A stretch of DNA of 64,000 bases from Actinacidiphila yanglinensis (GTDB taxonomy: Bacteria > Actinomycetota > Actinomycetes > Streptomycetales > Streptomycetaceae), in assembly GCF_900107965.1 (NCBI RefSeq), contig NZ_FNVU01000025.1:62001-126000 (forward strand). Direction: 5' to 3'. The translations under genes were made by a program, and so were the position numbers. Below the pieces are notes generated by a model. It was not told the origin of the DNA, made no database searches, and saw only the letters and a program-made list of their open reading frames with translations. Below are positions 1-8,300 of the stretch, piece after piece (within the stretch, counting starts at the first letter, position 1; each line of letters starts with the position of its first letter).

Positions 1-1463
1 TCGACCCACGCGGTCAGCGCGCCGAGCCCGTCGGTCGAGCCGTCCTGGCCGTTGAGACCGCAGTGGCTGGTGCCCGGGGCGAGGAAGAGGCGGTAGAAGT
101 CGTCGACCTTCTGCGAGCCGCCCATCTTCTGGTCGACCTGCTGGCGGTAGGCCACGGTGCCCTGGGCGGGGATGTACTGGTCGGACTCACCGTGCCAGGT
201 CAGGAGCTTGCCGCCGGCCTTGCGGAACCCCGACAGGTCGGGGTCGTCGGAGCCGATGACCTTGTCGTACTCGGCCTCGGACTGCTTGAACAGCTGCGTG
301 AACCGGCTGTAGGTGATCTTCGACAGGTCCAGCGAGGGGTTCTTCGCCACCCAGAGCTTGACCCAGTCGGCGGGCACCTGGAAGGGCGCTCCGGCGACGT
401 TGCCGTTCGCGTCGGGCTGGGTGAGACCCGCAAGTCCCGTCAGGTCGGCGCCGATCGGCACACCGGACCACAGCTTCTTGCCCGACGTGGTGCGCGGGCC
501 GTCCCAGATCTTGCGGACCACGGTGGCGTCGGCCGCCGTGATGGTCAGCGTCTTGCCGTTGCACTCCACCGTGGTCCCGATGAGCTTGCGGGGGTCGAAG
601 TCGCAGCGGTTCGGGTCCTCGATCAGCCCGTCCTTGACGCCGTCGAGCGGGTCGCAGGCCTTGACCGCCGCTGCGGTGAAGGCGTTGAACTCGCAGGTGG
701 TCGGGAAGGTCTTCTCGTTGTTCATGACGACCTGCGGCCACAAGGTGGCCACCTCGAACTCGTCCCAGTTGACGGCCGGGGCGTCCGCGAGGATGCCGTC
801 GTAGTCGTCGGGGTACTGCTGGGCCTCCACGTAGCCCTCGCGCCCACCGGTGGAGCAGCCGTTGAAGTAGGAGTACGTCGGGCCCTTGCCGTAGATCCCG
901 TCCACGACCTCCTTGCCGACGATCGACGCCTCGTGCTGGGAACGGGAGGCGAAGTTCTGCAGCAGCGCGGTGTTGACCTTGCCCTTGCTGTTCAGGGCCC
1001 AGCTCGTGTCGAGGGCGTCCCCGACCCCGGCGTCGGTGCTGACACCGGCGTAGCCGCTCTTGACGGCGTTGCCCAGGCCGACCCCGTTGTCGCCGGCCAG
1101 GTAGGCGCTGCCGCCCAGGGCCTCGAAGCGGCCGTTCCAGCCGCTGACGGGCAGCCAGGTCTGCACCTTGGCGTGGTCGCCGTCGCCCGGGTGGGTGAGG
1201 GTGACGGTCACGTCGCAGTAGGCGGGGACACCCGTGGCCGAGCCGCCGAGGACGCCGGTTCCCTGAATGGTGCCGCCCGCCTCGGCGACCGCCGTCACGG
1301 ACTCGACCTTGGTGCCCGACGGCGCCTTCACGGACGGCGCCGAGCAGGAGAAGGGGGCGGGGGTGAGGGTGGCGGCGTGCGGCTCGGCGGACGCGCTCGG
1401 CAGGTACACCACCGCCGCGGCCAGCGGCACGCCCGCCGCGAGGACGGTCAGCAGTCGTTTCAT
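1..1463 (-). CDS. Secreted tannase/feruloyl esterase family hydrolase (C-terminus cut by window edge)
   Basis: The frame opens at ATG 1463, behind a GGAGA box about 6 nt upstream, and runs off the left edge without a stop, so roughly 487 residues are visible. A basic start, hydrophobic stretch and ASA-type cleavage site within about 26 residues indicate Sec export. The nucleophile motif GCSTGG lies near residue 200, and HCGLNG near the visible C-terminus supplies the catalytic His with its neighbouring Cys. Paired Cys next to Ser and His is the signature of the tannase/feruloyl esterase family, whose fold is shared with MHETase. The family cleaves ester bonds in gallate or hydroxycinnamate esters. 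The exact substrate cannot be told from sequence. The gene is transcribed alone, with a 370-base gap upstream. Confidence 0.88.
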   Translation of the reverse strand, partial: MKRLLTVLAAGVPLAAAVVYLPSASAEPHAATLTPAPFSCSAPSVKAPSGTKVESVTAVAEAGGTIQGTGVLGGSATGVPAYCDVTVTLTHPGDGDHAKVQTWLPVSGWNGRFEALGGSAYLAGDNGVGLGNAVKSGYAGVSTDAGVGDALDTSWALNSKGKVNTALLQNFASRSQHEASIVGKEVVDGIYGKGPTYSYFNGCSTGGREGYVEAQQYPDDYDGILADAPAVNWDEFEVATLWPQVVMNNEKTFPTTCEFNAFTAAAVKACDPLDGVKDGLIEDPNRCDFDPRKLIGTTVECNGKTLTITAADATVVRKIWDGPRTTSGKKLWSGVPIGADLTGLAGLTQPDANGNVAGAPFQVPADWVKLWVAKNPSLDLSKITYSRFTQLFKQSEAEYDKVIGSDDPDLSGFRKAGGKLLTWHGESDQYIPAQGTVAYRQQVDQKMGGSQKVDDFYRLFLAPGTSHCGLNGQDGSTDGLGALTAWV

Positions 1464-1638
1464 TCGCTTCTCTCCAAGGAATAGGTGTGCAACCGGCGAT
1501 GCCGACACATGTGCACGATGCATGTTACGTGAGTGCCGGGTCACGGGCCCGCCGCAGAGGCGATCTGCGCGCATGTAACCAATGACCTGGGACAAAGAAT
1601 CAAAGTGGCTTGGTTCCCCGAAGCCTTCGGCCTCACAG

Positions 1639-1661
1639 TATCACCTGTTAAGCAGGTGATA
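1639..1661. promoter_or_regulatory. Palindromic operator candidate upstream of the tannase gene
   Basis: The perfect 9-bp arms TATCACCTG/CAGGTGATA with a 5-nt AT-rich centre are unusual against the surrounding GC-rich DNA. The site lies 176 bases upstream of the tannase start. The symmetry and AT content suit a dimeric repressor of the MarR/GntR/PadR size class. A weak hairpin terminator is the alternative. Confidence 0.4.
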
Positions 1662-1681
1662 AAAGGGGGAGCTCTCGGTGT

Positions 1682-1702
1682 GTCGGGACGGGGCGTCCCG
1701 AC
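1682..1702 (-). terminator. Hairpin downstream of the GPP34 operon
   Basis: A perfect 9-bp stem (GTCGGGACG / CGTCCCGAC, 3-nt loop) lies about 135 bases past the GPP34 stop on the transcribed strand. It has no clear U tract, as is common for actinobacterial terminators. Confidence 0.4.
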
Positions 1703-1835
1703 CAGAGTCCACTGTGGCCGGGCCCCGTCCTCCGCCACCACCGTCAAGTGACTGCCGGCGACGGGGGACCCGGCCGCGCCCCCGTCGGGTCATCCGACCG
1801 CCGCGGGCCGAGTCCTGTGCACACGTGTGGCGCAA

Positions 1836-2498
1836 CTACGCGCGCCACATGTTGTCGAACGCGGCGTCCTCGACCTCCCGCCGCAGCCGCAGCGCCTCCA
1901 GGTCGGTGACCGCGTCCCCGACGGCGGCCAGTACGGTCGCCACCGCGTCGCCGGCCGGGTCCTCGGTCCCATCTCCGGCTACGTCCGCGGTCGCGTCCTG
2001 CGCCTTTTCCTCGGCCTCCTCGTCGGCCTCTTCCGGCAGGGCGTCGACGCCCCTGAGGACGGCCAGCAGCTCGCCGACCAGGGGATCGTCCGCACCGCGG
2101 TGTTCCTCCGCCGGGTGAGCGACGGGCAGGTCGGCCGGCGCGTGCCGCGCGAACCGGGCCCGGAGCCCGTGCCCCGTGGCATGGCCGATGCCCTCCGCCC
2201 GGCCCAGGTCGTCGACGTAAGCGGCGGCAAGTCCGTTGCCCCGGCGCCACAGCCAGTCCTCGACCTTCTCGTACGGCTCCTGCCGGACGAGTGCGGCCGC
2301 CGCCTGGTCCAGCAGGCGGTCACCGGTCATCGCGGGCGGCCCGGGCACCAGGACGTCGCCGACCAGGGTCAGCGCGCCGCCCTTCAGAAGATCGGCCGCC
2401 TCGGCGCCGGCGAGCGCGAGGGACAGGTCCCCCTGCTCCGGGGCACGTTCGGCCGGCAGGCTCAGGGCGGCGCGCGCGAGATCGCGGGCGGTACTCAT
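1836..2498 (-). CDS. GPP34 (GOLPH3/Vps74-like) family protein
   Basis: This 220-residue protein matches the bacterial GPP34 family: an EQGDLSLALAGAE-like N-terminal segment, a RLLDQAA helix, the W-rich EDWLWRRG segment near residue 80, and a C-terminal helix ending EVEDAAFDNMWRA. Eukaryotic members bind phosphatidylinositol-4-phosphate. The bacterial role is unknown, and the many Streptomyces copies are presumed membrane-associated. The middle (about residues 95-135) is His/Arg-rich and diverges from typical members. A DE/EE-rich stretch near residues 145-165 is probably a linker. The ATG overlaps the stop of the upstream flavoprotein gene as ATGA, so the two are probably translationally coupled. 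Confidence 0.8.
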   Translation of the reverse strand: MSTARDLARAALSLPAERAPEQGDLSLALAGAEAADLLKGGALTLVGDVLVPGPPAMTGDRLLDQAAAALVRQEPYEKVEDWLWRRGNGLAAAYVDDLGRAEGIGHATGHGLRARFARHAPADLPVAHPAEEHRGADDPLVGELLAVLRGVDALPEEADEEAEEKAQDATADVAGDGTEDPAGDAVATVLAAVGDAVTDLEALRLRREVEDAAFDNMWRA

Positions 2499-3937
2499 GA
2501 CTGACTCCTTGTCTCCAGCAGGCGCAACCAGACCTCGCTGATGGTGGGAAACGCGGGAACGGCGTGCCACAGGCGCTCGACGGGCACTTCCCCGGCGATG
2601 GCGACGGTCGCCGAGTACAGCAGTTCGGCGACCCCCGGTCCGGCGAAGGTGGCGCCGACGACGACCTGGCGTTCGGGGTCCAGCAGGATGCGGGCCCTGC
2701 CCTGGTAGCCGGGGCGGTACTGGTGGGCGCCGGCGAGCTGCCCGAGGTCGTGGTCGACGACCTCGACGACGCGGCCGGTGCGCAGCGCCTCGTCGGAGGT
2801 CAGGCCGACGGAGGCGACCTCGGGGTCGGTGAAGACGACGCCCGGTACGGCCTCGTGGTCGGCCGTGCTGCGGTGCGGGGACCAGCGGCCGGGCGCGGGC
2901 TGCTCGCCCCGGGCCCGTGCGGCGATCACGGCGCCGGCGATGCGGGCCTGGTACTTGCCCTGGTGGGTGTACAGCGCCCGGCCGTTGACGTCGCCGACGG
3001 CGTACAGCCACTCGCCCGGGACGGCGGCGACGGTCAGGGTGTCGTCGGCGGCGAGCCAATCGCCGGGGATGAGCCCCACGGTGTCGAGCCCGATGTCCAC
3101 CGAGCGCGGGGCGCGTCCGGTGGCGAACAGGATCTCGTCGGCGAGGAGTTCGCCCCCGTCCGACAGCGTGATCGCGACCTCGCCGCCGGGGGTCCGCTCC
3201 GCGGCGGCGACCTCGACGCCGAAGCGGACGACCGCACCGGCCTCCCGCAGCCGCTCGGTGACCAGTTCACCCGCGAAGCGCTCCATGCGCGGCAACACGC
3301 GCTCGCCGCGTGCGAGCAGGGTGACCTGGCTGCCCAAAGCCTGCCAGGCGGTGGCCATTTCGACGCCCACCACGCCGGCGCCGACGATCGCCAGGCGCCG
3401 CGGTACCTGCTGGGCGCTGGTCGCCTCCCGGTTCGTCCAGGGCCGCAGGGCCTCGATGCCCGGCAGCCGGGGCAGCGCCGGGCCGCTGCCGGTGCACACC
3501 GCGACGGCGTGCCGCGCCCGCAGGCGCACGGTGCCGCCGTCGGGGCCTTCCACCGTCACCTCGCGCTCCCCCGCCAGGCGGGCGTGGCCGCGCAGGAAGT
3601 CGATGCCGGCCGAGGCGATCCACTCGACCTGACCGTCGTCCTTCCAGTCGCCGGCCATCCGGTCCCGGTGGGCCAGGACCGCCTTGGCGTCGAGGGCGTT
3701 GCCGACGGCGGGATCGAGTCCCGGCATGTGCACCGCGTCGGCCCGCAGCAACGCGGGGCGCAGCAGTGCCTTGCTCGGTTCGCACGCCCAGTACGAGCAT
3801 TCGCCGCCGGCGAGTTCGCTCTCCACGAGCACGGTGCTCAAGCCCGCGGCGGTGGTGCGGTCGGCGACGTTCTCGCCGACCGGTCCCGCGCCGATGACGA
3901 TGACGTCGTAGGCCCGGGTGGTGGTATCGGTGGGCAT
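2495..3937 (-). CDS. FAD-dependent pyridine nucleotide-disulfide oxidoreductase (mercuric/dihydrolipoamide reductase-like)
   Basis: The protein has 480 residues, starting at ATG 3937 behind a GGAGGAG box. It shows the FAD dinucleotide fold GAGPVG (residues 16-21), redox-active Cys47 and Cys52 in a CSYWAC (CX4C) active site, a second Rossmann motif GAGVVG near 180 for NAD(P)H, a VGD motif near 310, and the C-terminal HAVPAFPTISE segment that supplies the catalytic His-Glu of the partner subunit. It lacks an N-terminal heavy-metal domain and C-terminal cysteine pair, so it is not a typical MerA. General disulfide or quinone reduction in the cytoplasm is more likely. Its stop overlaps the GPP34 start by ATGA. 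Confidence 0.88.
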   Translation of the reverse strand: MPTDTTTRAYDVIVIGAGPVGENVADRTTAAGLSTVLVESELAGGECSYWACEPSKALLRPALLRADAVHMPGLDPAVGNALDAKAVLAHRDRMAGDWKDDGQVEWIASAGIDFLRGHARLAGEREVTVEGPDGGTVRLRARHAVAVCTGSGPALPRLPGIEALRPWTNREATSAQQVPRRLAIVGAGVVGVEMATAWQALGSQVTLLARGERVLPRMERFAGELVTERLREAGAVVRFGVEVAAAERTPGGEVAITLSDGGELLADEILFATGRAPRSVDIGLDTVGLIPGDWLAADDTLTVAAVPGEWLYAVGDVNGRALYTHQGKYQARIAGAVIAARARGEQPAPGRWSPHRSTADHEAVPGVVFTDPEVASVGLTSDEALRTGRVVEVVDHDLGQLAGAHQYRPGYQGRARILLDPERQVVVGATFAGPGVAELLYSATVAIAGEVPVERLWHAVPAFPTISEVWLRLLETRSQS

Positions 3938-4022
3938 GGTCTCCTCCGTAAGGTGTTGGGTGGCCCGGAAGGGCCGGGACCCAGCCGCCGGATCTCGACG
4001 GCCGGATCTCAGCGGCCGGATC

Positions 4023-4463
4023 TCAGCGGCCGGGGGCGCGCTCGGTGATCTCCTGGAGGAACCACTCGTTGCCGTCGGGGTCCGCGAAGGCGGCGAACGT
4101 GCCGTAGCTGGACCGCTCCGGGTGGAGGCCGGGGACCCGGTGCGCGGCACCGGCGTGCCGGAAGGCGCCGGTGGCGTCGCGGAACGGCCCGGCGACCCGC
4201 ACCCCTCGGGAGGTCAACTCCTCCTGGGCGGCGACGATGTCGGTGACGGTCAGCTGCAGGCCGTGCAGCGTGCCCGCGGTCTGCTCGGTGAGGCCCTCGC
4301 CGAAGATGACCGAGCACGCGGAGCCGGGCGGGGTCACCTGCACGATCCGGTAGCCGTCCTGGATCGGAAAGTCGGCGTCGAGGCGCCAACCGAGCCGCTG
4401 CACGTAGAAGTCCCTGGCACGGTCCACGTCGGACACCGGCAGGACGACGACCTCGAGTTTCAT
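4023..4463 (-). CDS. VOC (glyoxalase/bleomycin-resistance fold) family protein
   Basis: The product has 146 residues from ATG 4463; a GTG two codons upstream is also possible. The sequence shows the beta-alpha-beta-beta-beta module twice: DVDRARDFYVQRLGW near the N-terminus and FADPDGNEWFLQEI at the C-terminus, the latter carrying the usual Glu metal ligand. VOC proteins include glyoxalases, dioxygenases and drug-binding proteins; the substrate here is not predictable. It lies about 85 bases upstream of the flavoprotein gene on the same strand and may be its operon leader. The 4464-4709 interval holds divergent promoters, with CACGTG elements at 4672-4687. Confidence 0.8.
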   Translation of the reverse strand: MKLEVVVLPVSDVDRARDFYVQRLGWRLDADFPIQDGYRIVQVTPPGSACSVIFGEGLTEQTAGTLHGLQLTVTDIVAAQEELTSRGVRVAGPFRDATGAFRHAGAAHRVPGLHPERSSYGTFAAFADPDGNEWFLQEITERAPGR

Positions 4464-4709
4464 GTCCACAGCTGTTGCTCTCTCTTTCGACGGCTCGGGC
4501 ACGGGGGCCGGAGCAGCGGTCCCCCGACGACGTCGCCCACTGTGATCCGCCGGTGTCGTCCCCCACATCAGTCTTTTGACTGTCCGCCCGGCCGACGGTG
4601 GCTGATTCGTTATCGGCCGAGGCGAAACGTCAGGGGTGCCGGGAGCGTGTTGGTGAGGAACACCACTCACTCACGTGTGGACACGTGCGGAACGAAAGGA
4701 CCTGAATTG

Positions 4710-5612
4710 GTGAGGAAACTCCTCCCTCGCTCCCTGGCGGGACGCGGACTGACGATGGGCGCGGCCCTGCTGTGTGCCGGCGCGGTGCTCGCCCCGGCGG
4801 GAACCGCGGCGGCGAGCACGGGGACCGGGAGCCGGCACGCGGTGGACTACGTCGCCCTCGGCGACTCGTACGCCTCGGCGCCGGTCGTACCCACCCAGAT
4901 CGACGCCACCTGCCTGCGCTCCAGCCAGAACTACCCCTCGCTGGTGGCGCAGGAGCGGTCCGCGGCGCTGACCGACGTCAGCTGCTCGGGTGCCACCACC
5001 GCCGACATGACGGCCTCCCAGGAGGACGGCGTGGCGCCGCAACTGGCCGCGCTGGACCGGCGGACCGACCTGGTCACGGTCACCATCGGCGGCAACGACA
5101 TCGGCTTCTCGACGGTGCTGGGCACCTGCGCGCAGCTGACGTCCACCGACGCGGCCGGGGCGCCCTGCGAGGCCCACTTCGCGGGCGGGGGCACGGACCG
5201 GATATCGGCGGCGATCGACCAGACCGCGTCGAAGGTCGCGGGGGTGCTGCGCGACGTCCACCGGCGGGCGCCGCACGCCCGCGTCGTGGTGGTCGGCTAC
5301 CCCGACCTCTTCCCCGACGACGGGGTCGGCTGCACCAGTGCTTCGGTGCCGCTGGCCGCGGGTGACTTCGCCTGGCTGCGCGACAAGGAGAAGGAGCTCA
5401 ACGCGATGCTGGCCGGCCAGGCGCGGCACGGCCGGGCCCGGTACGCGGACACCTACACGCCGACCGTCGGGCATGACCTGTGCCGGCCGACCGGCGAGCG
5501 GTGGATCGAGACCTTCGCCCCGCAGACGCCGGCCGCGCCCGTGCACCCGAACGCCGCGGGTGAGCGCGCGATGGCGACCGCCGTCGAGAAGGCGGTCGGC
5601 CGCCACGTGTGA
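4710..5612 (+). CDS. Secreted SGNH/GDSL hydrolase (Streptomyces extracellular lipase type)
   Basis: The protein has 300 residues from GTG 4710, with an AAAGGA box 9 nt upstream. A basic N-terminus, hydrophobic core and AAA cleavage region around residue 35 indicate secretion. Catalytic features are GDS with nucleophile Ser53 (block I), GGND near residue 127 for the oxyanion hole (block III), and HPNAAGE near residue 279 for the catalytic His (block V). Several Cys residues could form the disulfides typical of Streptomyces SGNH lipases. It should hydrolyse carboxylic esters or lipids outside the cell. It is monocistronic and convergent with the GMC gene, with a hairpin between them. Confidence 0.87.
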   Translation: MRKLLPRSLAGRGLTMGAALLCAGAVLAPAGTAAASTGTGSRHAVDYVALGDSYASAPVVPTQIDATCLRSSQNYPSLVAQERSAALTDVSCSGATTADMTASQEDGVAPQLAALDRRTDLVTVTIGGNDIGFSTVLGTCAQLTSTDAAGAPCEAHFAGGGTDRISAAIDQTASKVAGVLRDVHRRAPHARVVVVGYPDLFPDDGVGCTSASVPLAAGDFAWLRDKEKELNAMLAGQARHGRARYADTYTPTVGHDLCRPTGERWIETFAPQTPAAPVHPNAAGERAMATAVEKAVGRHV

Positions 5613-5672
5613 CCGGCCGCTTTCCGGCCACGGCCTGATCGCTGGCTGATCGCGGCCCGGCCCCGTCCGAAC

Positions 5673-5710
5673 GCGGCCCGGGTCCCGGCTCGGTCCGGGG
5701 CCCGGGCCGC
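5673..5710. terminator. Bidirectional hairpin between convergent genes
   Basis: A 16-bp stem (5673-5688 with 5695-5710, one G-T wobble) closes a 6-nt loop between the SGNH gene and the convergent GMC gene. Confidence 0.65.
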
Positions 5711-5723
5711 CGGCCCGGCCCGC

Positions 5724-7319
5724 TCAGGCGGACGCGCGCAGGAGGTCCGCGGCGCGCTCCGCGATCGCGTACACCGTCGCATTGGTGTTGTTGGACGGGA
5801 TCGAGGGGATGACCGAGCCGTCCGCGACCCGCAGTCCGGCGAGGCCGCGCACCCGCAGCTCGGAGTCCACCACGCAGGTGTCGTCCTCGCCGAGGGCGCA
5901 GGTGCCGACCGGGTGGCAGTAGGACGTGAACGCCGTACGGGCGTACGCGGCGAGCGATCCGGCATCGGCCGCCCCCGCGCCCGGGGCGACCTCCTCCGCA
6001 CCCCAGGCGGCGAGCGCCGAGGAACGGGCGATCGCGCGCGCCGCGTTGATCCCGGACAGCACCGCGGCGACGTCCCGCCGGTCGGTGAAGTAGCCCGGGT
6101 CGAGCACCGGCGGCGCGTACGGGTCGGCGGAGGTGATCCGCAGGGTGCCGCGGCTGTACGGCCGCATCGGCGAGACGCCGATGGTGAAGCCGTTCTCCAC
6201 CGGGGCGACCGGGTTCGGGACGGGGATGTCGATGAAGATGATCTGGAGGTCGGGGCCGTCCAGCTCGGGCGCGCTGCGCAGCAGGCCGATGATCTCGCCG
6301 TGGTTGCCGCGGCCTGGCGGCACCGCGCGGCTGGTGCGGTGCACGAGGTTGACGCGCGGGTGGTCGTGCAGGTTGCGGCCCACGCCGGGCAGGTCGTGGC
6401 GGACCTCCACGCCGGCCGCGCGCAGCTCCTGCGCCGGGCCGATCCCGGAGCGCAGCAGGAGCTGCGCGCTGCCGATCGCGCCGGCGGTGAGGACGACCTC
6501 GCGCGCGGACCGGGCGGTGTGCGTGCGGCCGTCGACGCCGTACTCCACGCCGACGCAGCGTTCGCCCTCGAAGAGCAGCCGGTGCGCGGTGGCACCGGTG
6601 ACCACGGAAAGGTTCGGTCGGTCCAGCGCGGGAGTGAGGTAGGCGTCGGCCGCGCTCTGCCGGCGACCGGCGACGACGTTGAGGTCGACCGGGGCGAAGC
6701 CCTCCTCCAGGCCGCCGCTGATGTCGCGGGCCCGTTGCTGACCGGTCTCCAACGCCCCGTCCAGGCAGGCGAGCAGCACCTCGTTCGGCTCGGCGGCCGG
6801 CGCCACGAGCAGGGGGCCCTGCGTGCCGCGGCCGGGTGCGCCGGAGGCGGCGGTCTCGGTGCGCTGGAAGTAGGGCACCAGGTCGTCGTACGCCCAGCCC
6901 TTGGCGCCGCGCTCGCTCCAGCCGGCGTAGCCGGTGCGGTGGCCGCGGGCGAAGACCATGGCGTTGATGGCCGAGGAGCCGCCGAGGCCGCGGCCGCGCG
7001 GCAGCATGATGCGCGGGCCCGGGGCGGCGGAGGGGGAGCCGGTCTGCTGCGGGACGGTCGTGTCACCCCAGCTCGCGGCGGTCTTCCCCAGGCCGGGCCA
7101 GGCCGGCGGGTGCGCGACGGCGTCCGGCAGGCCGGCCGCCGCGGTGCCCGCCTCCAGGAGCAGGACGCGCACGCCGGCGTCCTCGGTGAGGCGGGCGGCC
7201 AGGACGCAGCCGGCGGAGCCGCCTCCCACCAGGACGATGTCGTAGGTCCCGGGCTGTTCGGGCGGTGCGGTCTGCTCGGGGTGTGCGGCGGGTGAACTCA
7301 CTGCGTGCCGGCGTTCCAT
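5724..7319 (-). CDS. GMC-family FAD-dependent oxidoreductase (choline dehydrogenase-like)
   Basis: The protein has 531 residues, with a GGAG box 8 nt before ATG 7319. It shows the N-terminal FAD motif GGGSAGC, the GMC signature PRGRGLGGSSAINAM near residue 105, the second GMC signature around GAIGSAQLLLRSGIG near 290, and the C-terminal active-site pair His (SYCHPVGTC) and Asn (SNNTNAT). GMC enzymes oxidise primary alcohols or sugars and pass electrons to oxygen or an acceptor. It resembles the BetA/alkanol dehydrogenase branch, but the substrate is open. It is divergent from a TetR regulator and shares a short operator-rich region with it, which points to substrate-responsive control. Confidence 0.9.
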   Translation of the reverse strand: MERRHAVSSPAAHPEQTAPPEQPGTYDIVLVGGGSAGCVLAARLTEDAGVRVLLLEAGTAAAGLPDAVAHPPAWPGLGKTAASWGDTTVPQQTGSPSAAPGPRIMLPRGRGLGGSSAINAMVFARGHRTGYAGWSERGAKGWAYDDLVPYFQRTETAASGAPGRGTQGPLLVAPAAEPNEVLLACLDGALETGQQRARDISGGLEEGFAPVDLNVVAGRRQSAADAYLTPALDRPNLSVVTGATAHRLLFEGERCVGVEYGVDGRTHTARSAREVVLTAGAIGSAQLLLRSGIGPAQELRAAGVEVRHDLPGVGRNLHDHPRVNLVHRTSRAVPPGRGNHGEIIGLLRSAPELDGPDLQIIFIDIPVPNPVAPVENGFTIGVSPMRPYSRGTLRITSADPYAPPVLDPGYFTDRRDVAAVLSGINAARAIARSSALAAWGAEEVAPGAGAADAGSLAAYARTAFTSYCHPVGTCALGEDDTCVVDSELRVRGLAGLRVADGSVIPSIPSNNTNATVYAIAERAADLLRASA

Positions 7320-7337
7320 GGCTCGGACTCCTCACTG

Positions 7338-7407
7338 TGAATCGTTGATCCGGTATCGACGGTATCACCGATACGATCAGCGATTCATAAAGACTGATAC
7401 CGTCGAT
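7338..7407. promoter_or_regulatory. Nested operator region between the GMC and TetR genes
   Basis: Three inverted repeats lie in the 90-base divergent region. TGAATCG (7338-7344) pairs with CGATTCA (7381-7387). ATCGACGGTATCA (7355-7367) pairs with TGATACCGTCGAT (7395-7407), a perfect 13-bp match. GTATC-ACC-GATAC is a compact palindrome at 7362-7374. The adjacent TetR protein is the obvious ligand and would control both directions. Confidence 0.7.
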
Positions 7408-7409
7408 CC

Positions 7410-8153
7410 ATGACAAGGGAGACGGCGCCGGAGCAGACAGGTCCCACGCTGCGGCAGAAGATCGTCCTGGCCGCCGCGGAGCTGCTGGAGGAGGCGGGCC
7501 TGGAGGCCGTCTCGACCCGGGCCGTCGCCGCGCGCGCCGGTGTGCCGACCCCGTCGATCTTCCGGATCTTCGGGGACAAGGACGGGCTGCTCGAAGAGGT
7601 CGCCGAGCACGGCTTCGGCCGCTACCTGGCGGCGAAGGCCGAACTGCTCACCGGGGACGACCCGGTCCGGGTGCTGCGCGAGGTCTGGGACCTGCACATC
7701 CGCTTCGGGGTCGAGCATCCCGCGTACTACACGCTCGTCTACGGCCAGGTCCGCCCCGGCCACATGCCGCAGGCCGGCCGCCGGGCCGTCGCCGACCTGC
7801 GCGGCGCGCTCGTCCGCGTCGCCGCCGCCGGACGGCTGCGGATGAGCGTCGACCTCGCCACCGAGGTCATGCACTCCGCCGGGGTGGGCACGATCCTCGC
7901 CCTGACGGCGCTTCCCGAGGACGCGCGCGACCTGCGGACCGCCGACACCGTCCGCGAGATGGTGGTCGACACCCTCACGCTCCCGCCCCCGCCGGACGGG
8001 GCCGCCGCCCCCGGGATCACCGTGGCGAGCTCCGCGACGACCCTGGCGGCCGCCCTCGGCCGCGACGGCACGTCCGCCCTCACCCCCGGCGAGCTCACCC
8101 TCCTCACGGAATGGCTCGACCGCCTGGCCGACCCGACCACCACCGCGGGCTGA
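7410..8153 (+). CDS. TetR-family transcriptional regulator
   Basis: The protein has 247 residues. An N-terminal TetR HTH covers about residues 12-60 (helix IVLAAAELLEEAGLE, recognition helix VPTPSIFRIFG). A C-terminal ligand domain follows, resembling WHG-type TetR domains, with a C-terminal extension beyond about residue 190. It is divergent from the GMC oxidoreductase, with palindromes in between, so autoregulation and control of that gene are likely. The ATG falls 2 bases after the right arm of the 13-bp repeat, so a bound repressor would cover the ribosome site as well. The ligand is unknown. Confidence 0.88.
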   Translation: MTRETAPEQTGPTLRQKIVLAAAELLEEAGLEAVSTRAVAARAGVPTPSIFRIFGDKDGLLEEVAEHGFGRYLAAKAELLTGDDPVRVLREVWDLHIRFGVEHPAYYTLVYGQVRPGHMPQAGRRAVADLRGALVRVAAAGRLRMSVDLATEVMHSAGVGTILALTALPEDARDLRTADTVREMVVDTLTLPPPPDGAAAPGITVASSATTLAAALGRDGTSALTPGELTLLTEWLDRLADPTTTAG

Positions 8154-8300
8154 CCACCCGCGCTCTCGCAACACGTGTGCGTGGGCTCGACGGGTTTGCG
8201 GTGCGGGTGTGCGGGCAGGCGGGCGGTAGGTGTCGCGGGCGGGACACACGCGTGGCCGGGGCGGCGCCGGCGGATGATCACCCGCTGTTAGGGTTTCGCC

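Larger units (their letters stand above)
1464..1835. other. Intergenic region with two inverted repeats
   Basis: No gene is supported here. The tannase promoter should lie just right of 1464. It also contains a 9-bp perfect inverted repeat at 1639-1661 (arms TATCACCTG and CAGGTGATA, 5-nt spacer), a GC hairpin at 1682-1702, and the palindrome ACACGTGT at 1821-1828 just beyond the end of the GPP34 gene. Confidence 0.6.

Noticed and set aside
63-1484. Long plus-strand open frame across the tannase gene
   Set aside because: It is the mirror of a clear minus-strand esterase with signal peptide and catalytic motifs. The predicted plus-strand product is low-complexity Val/Gly/Arg with no family likeness.
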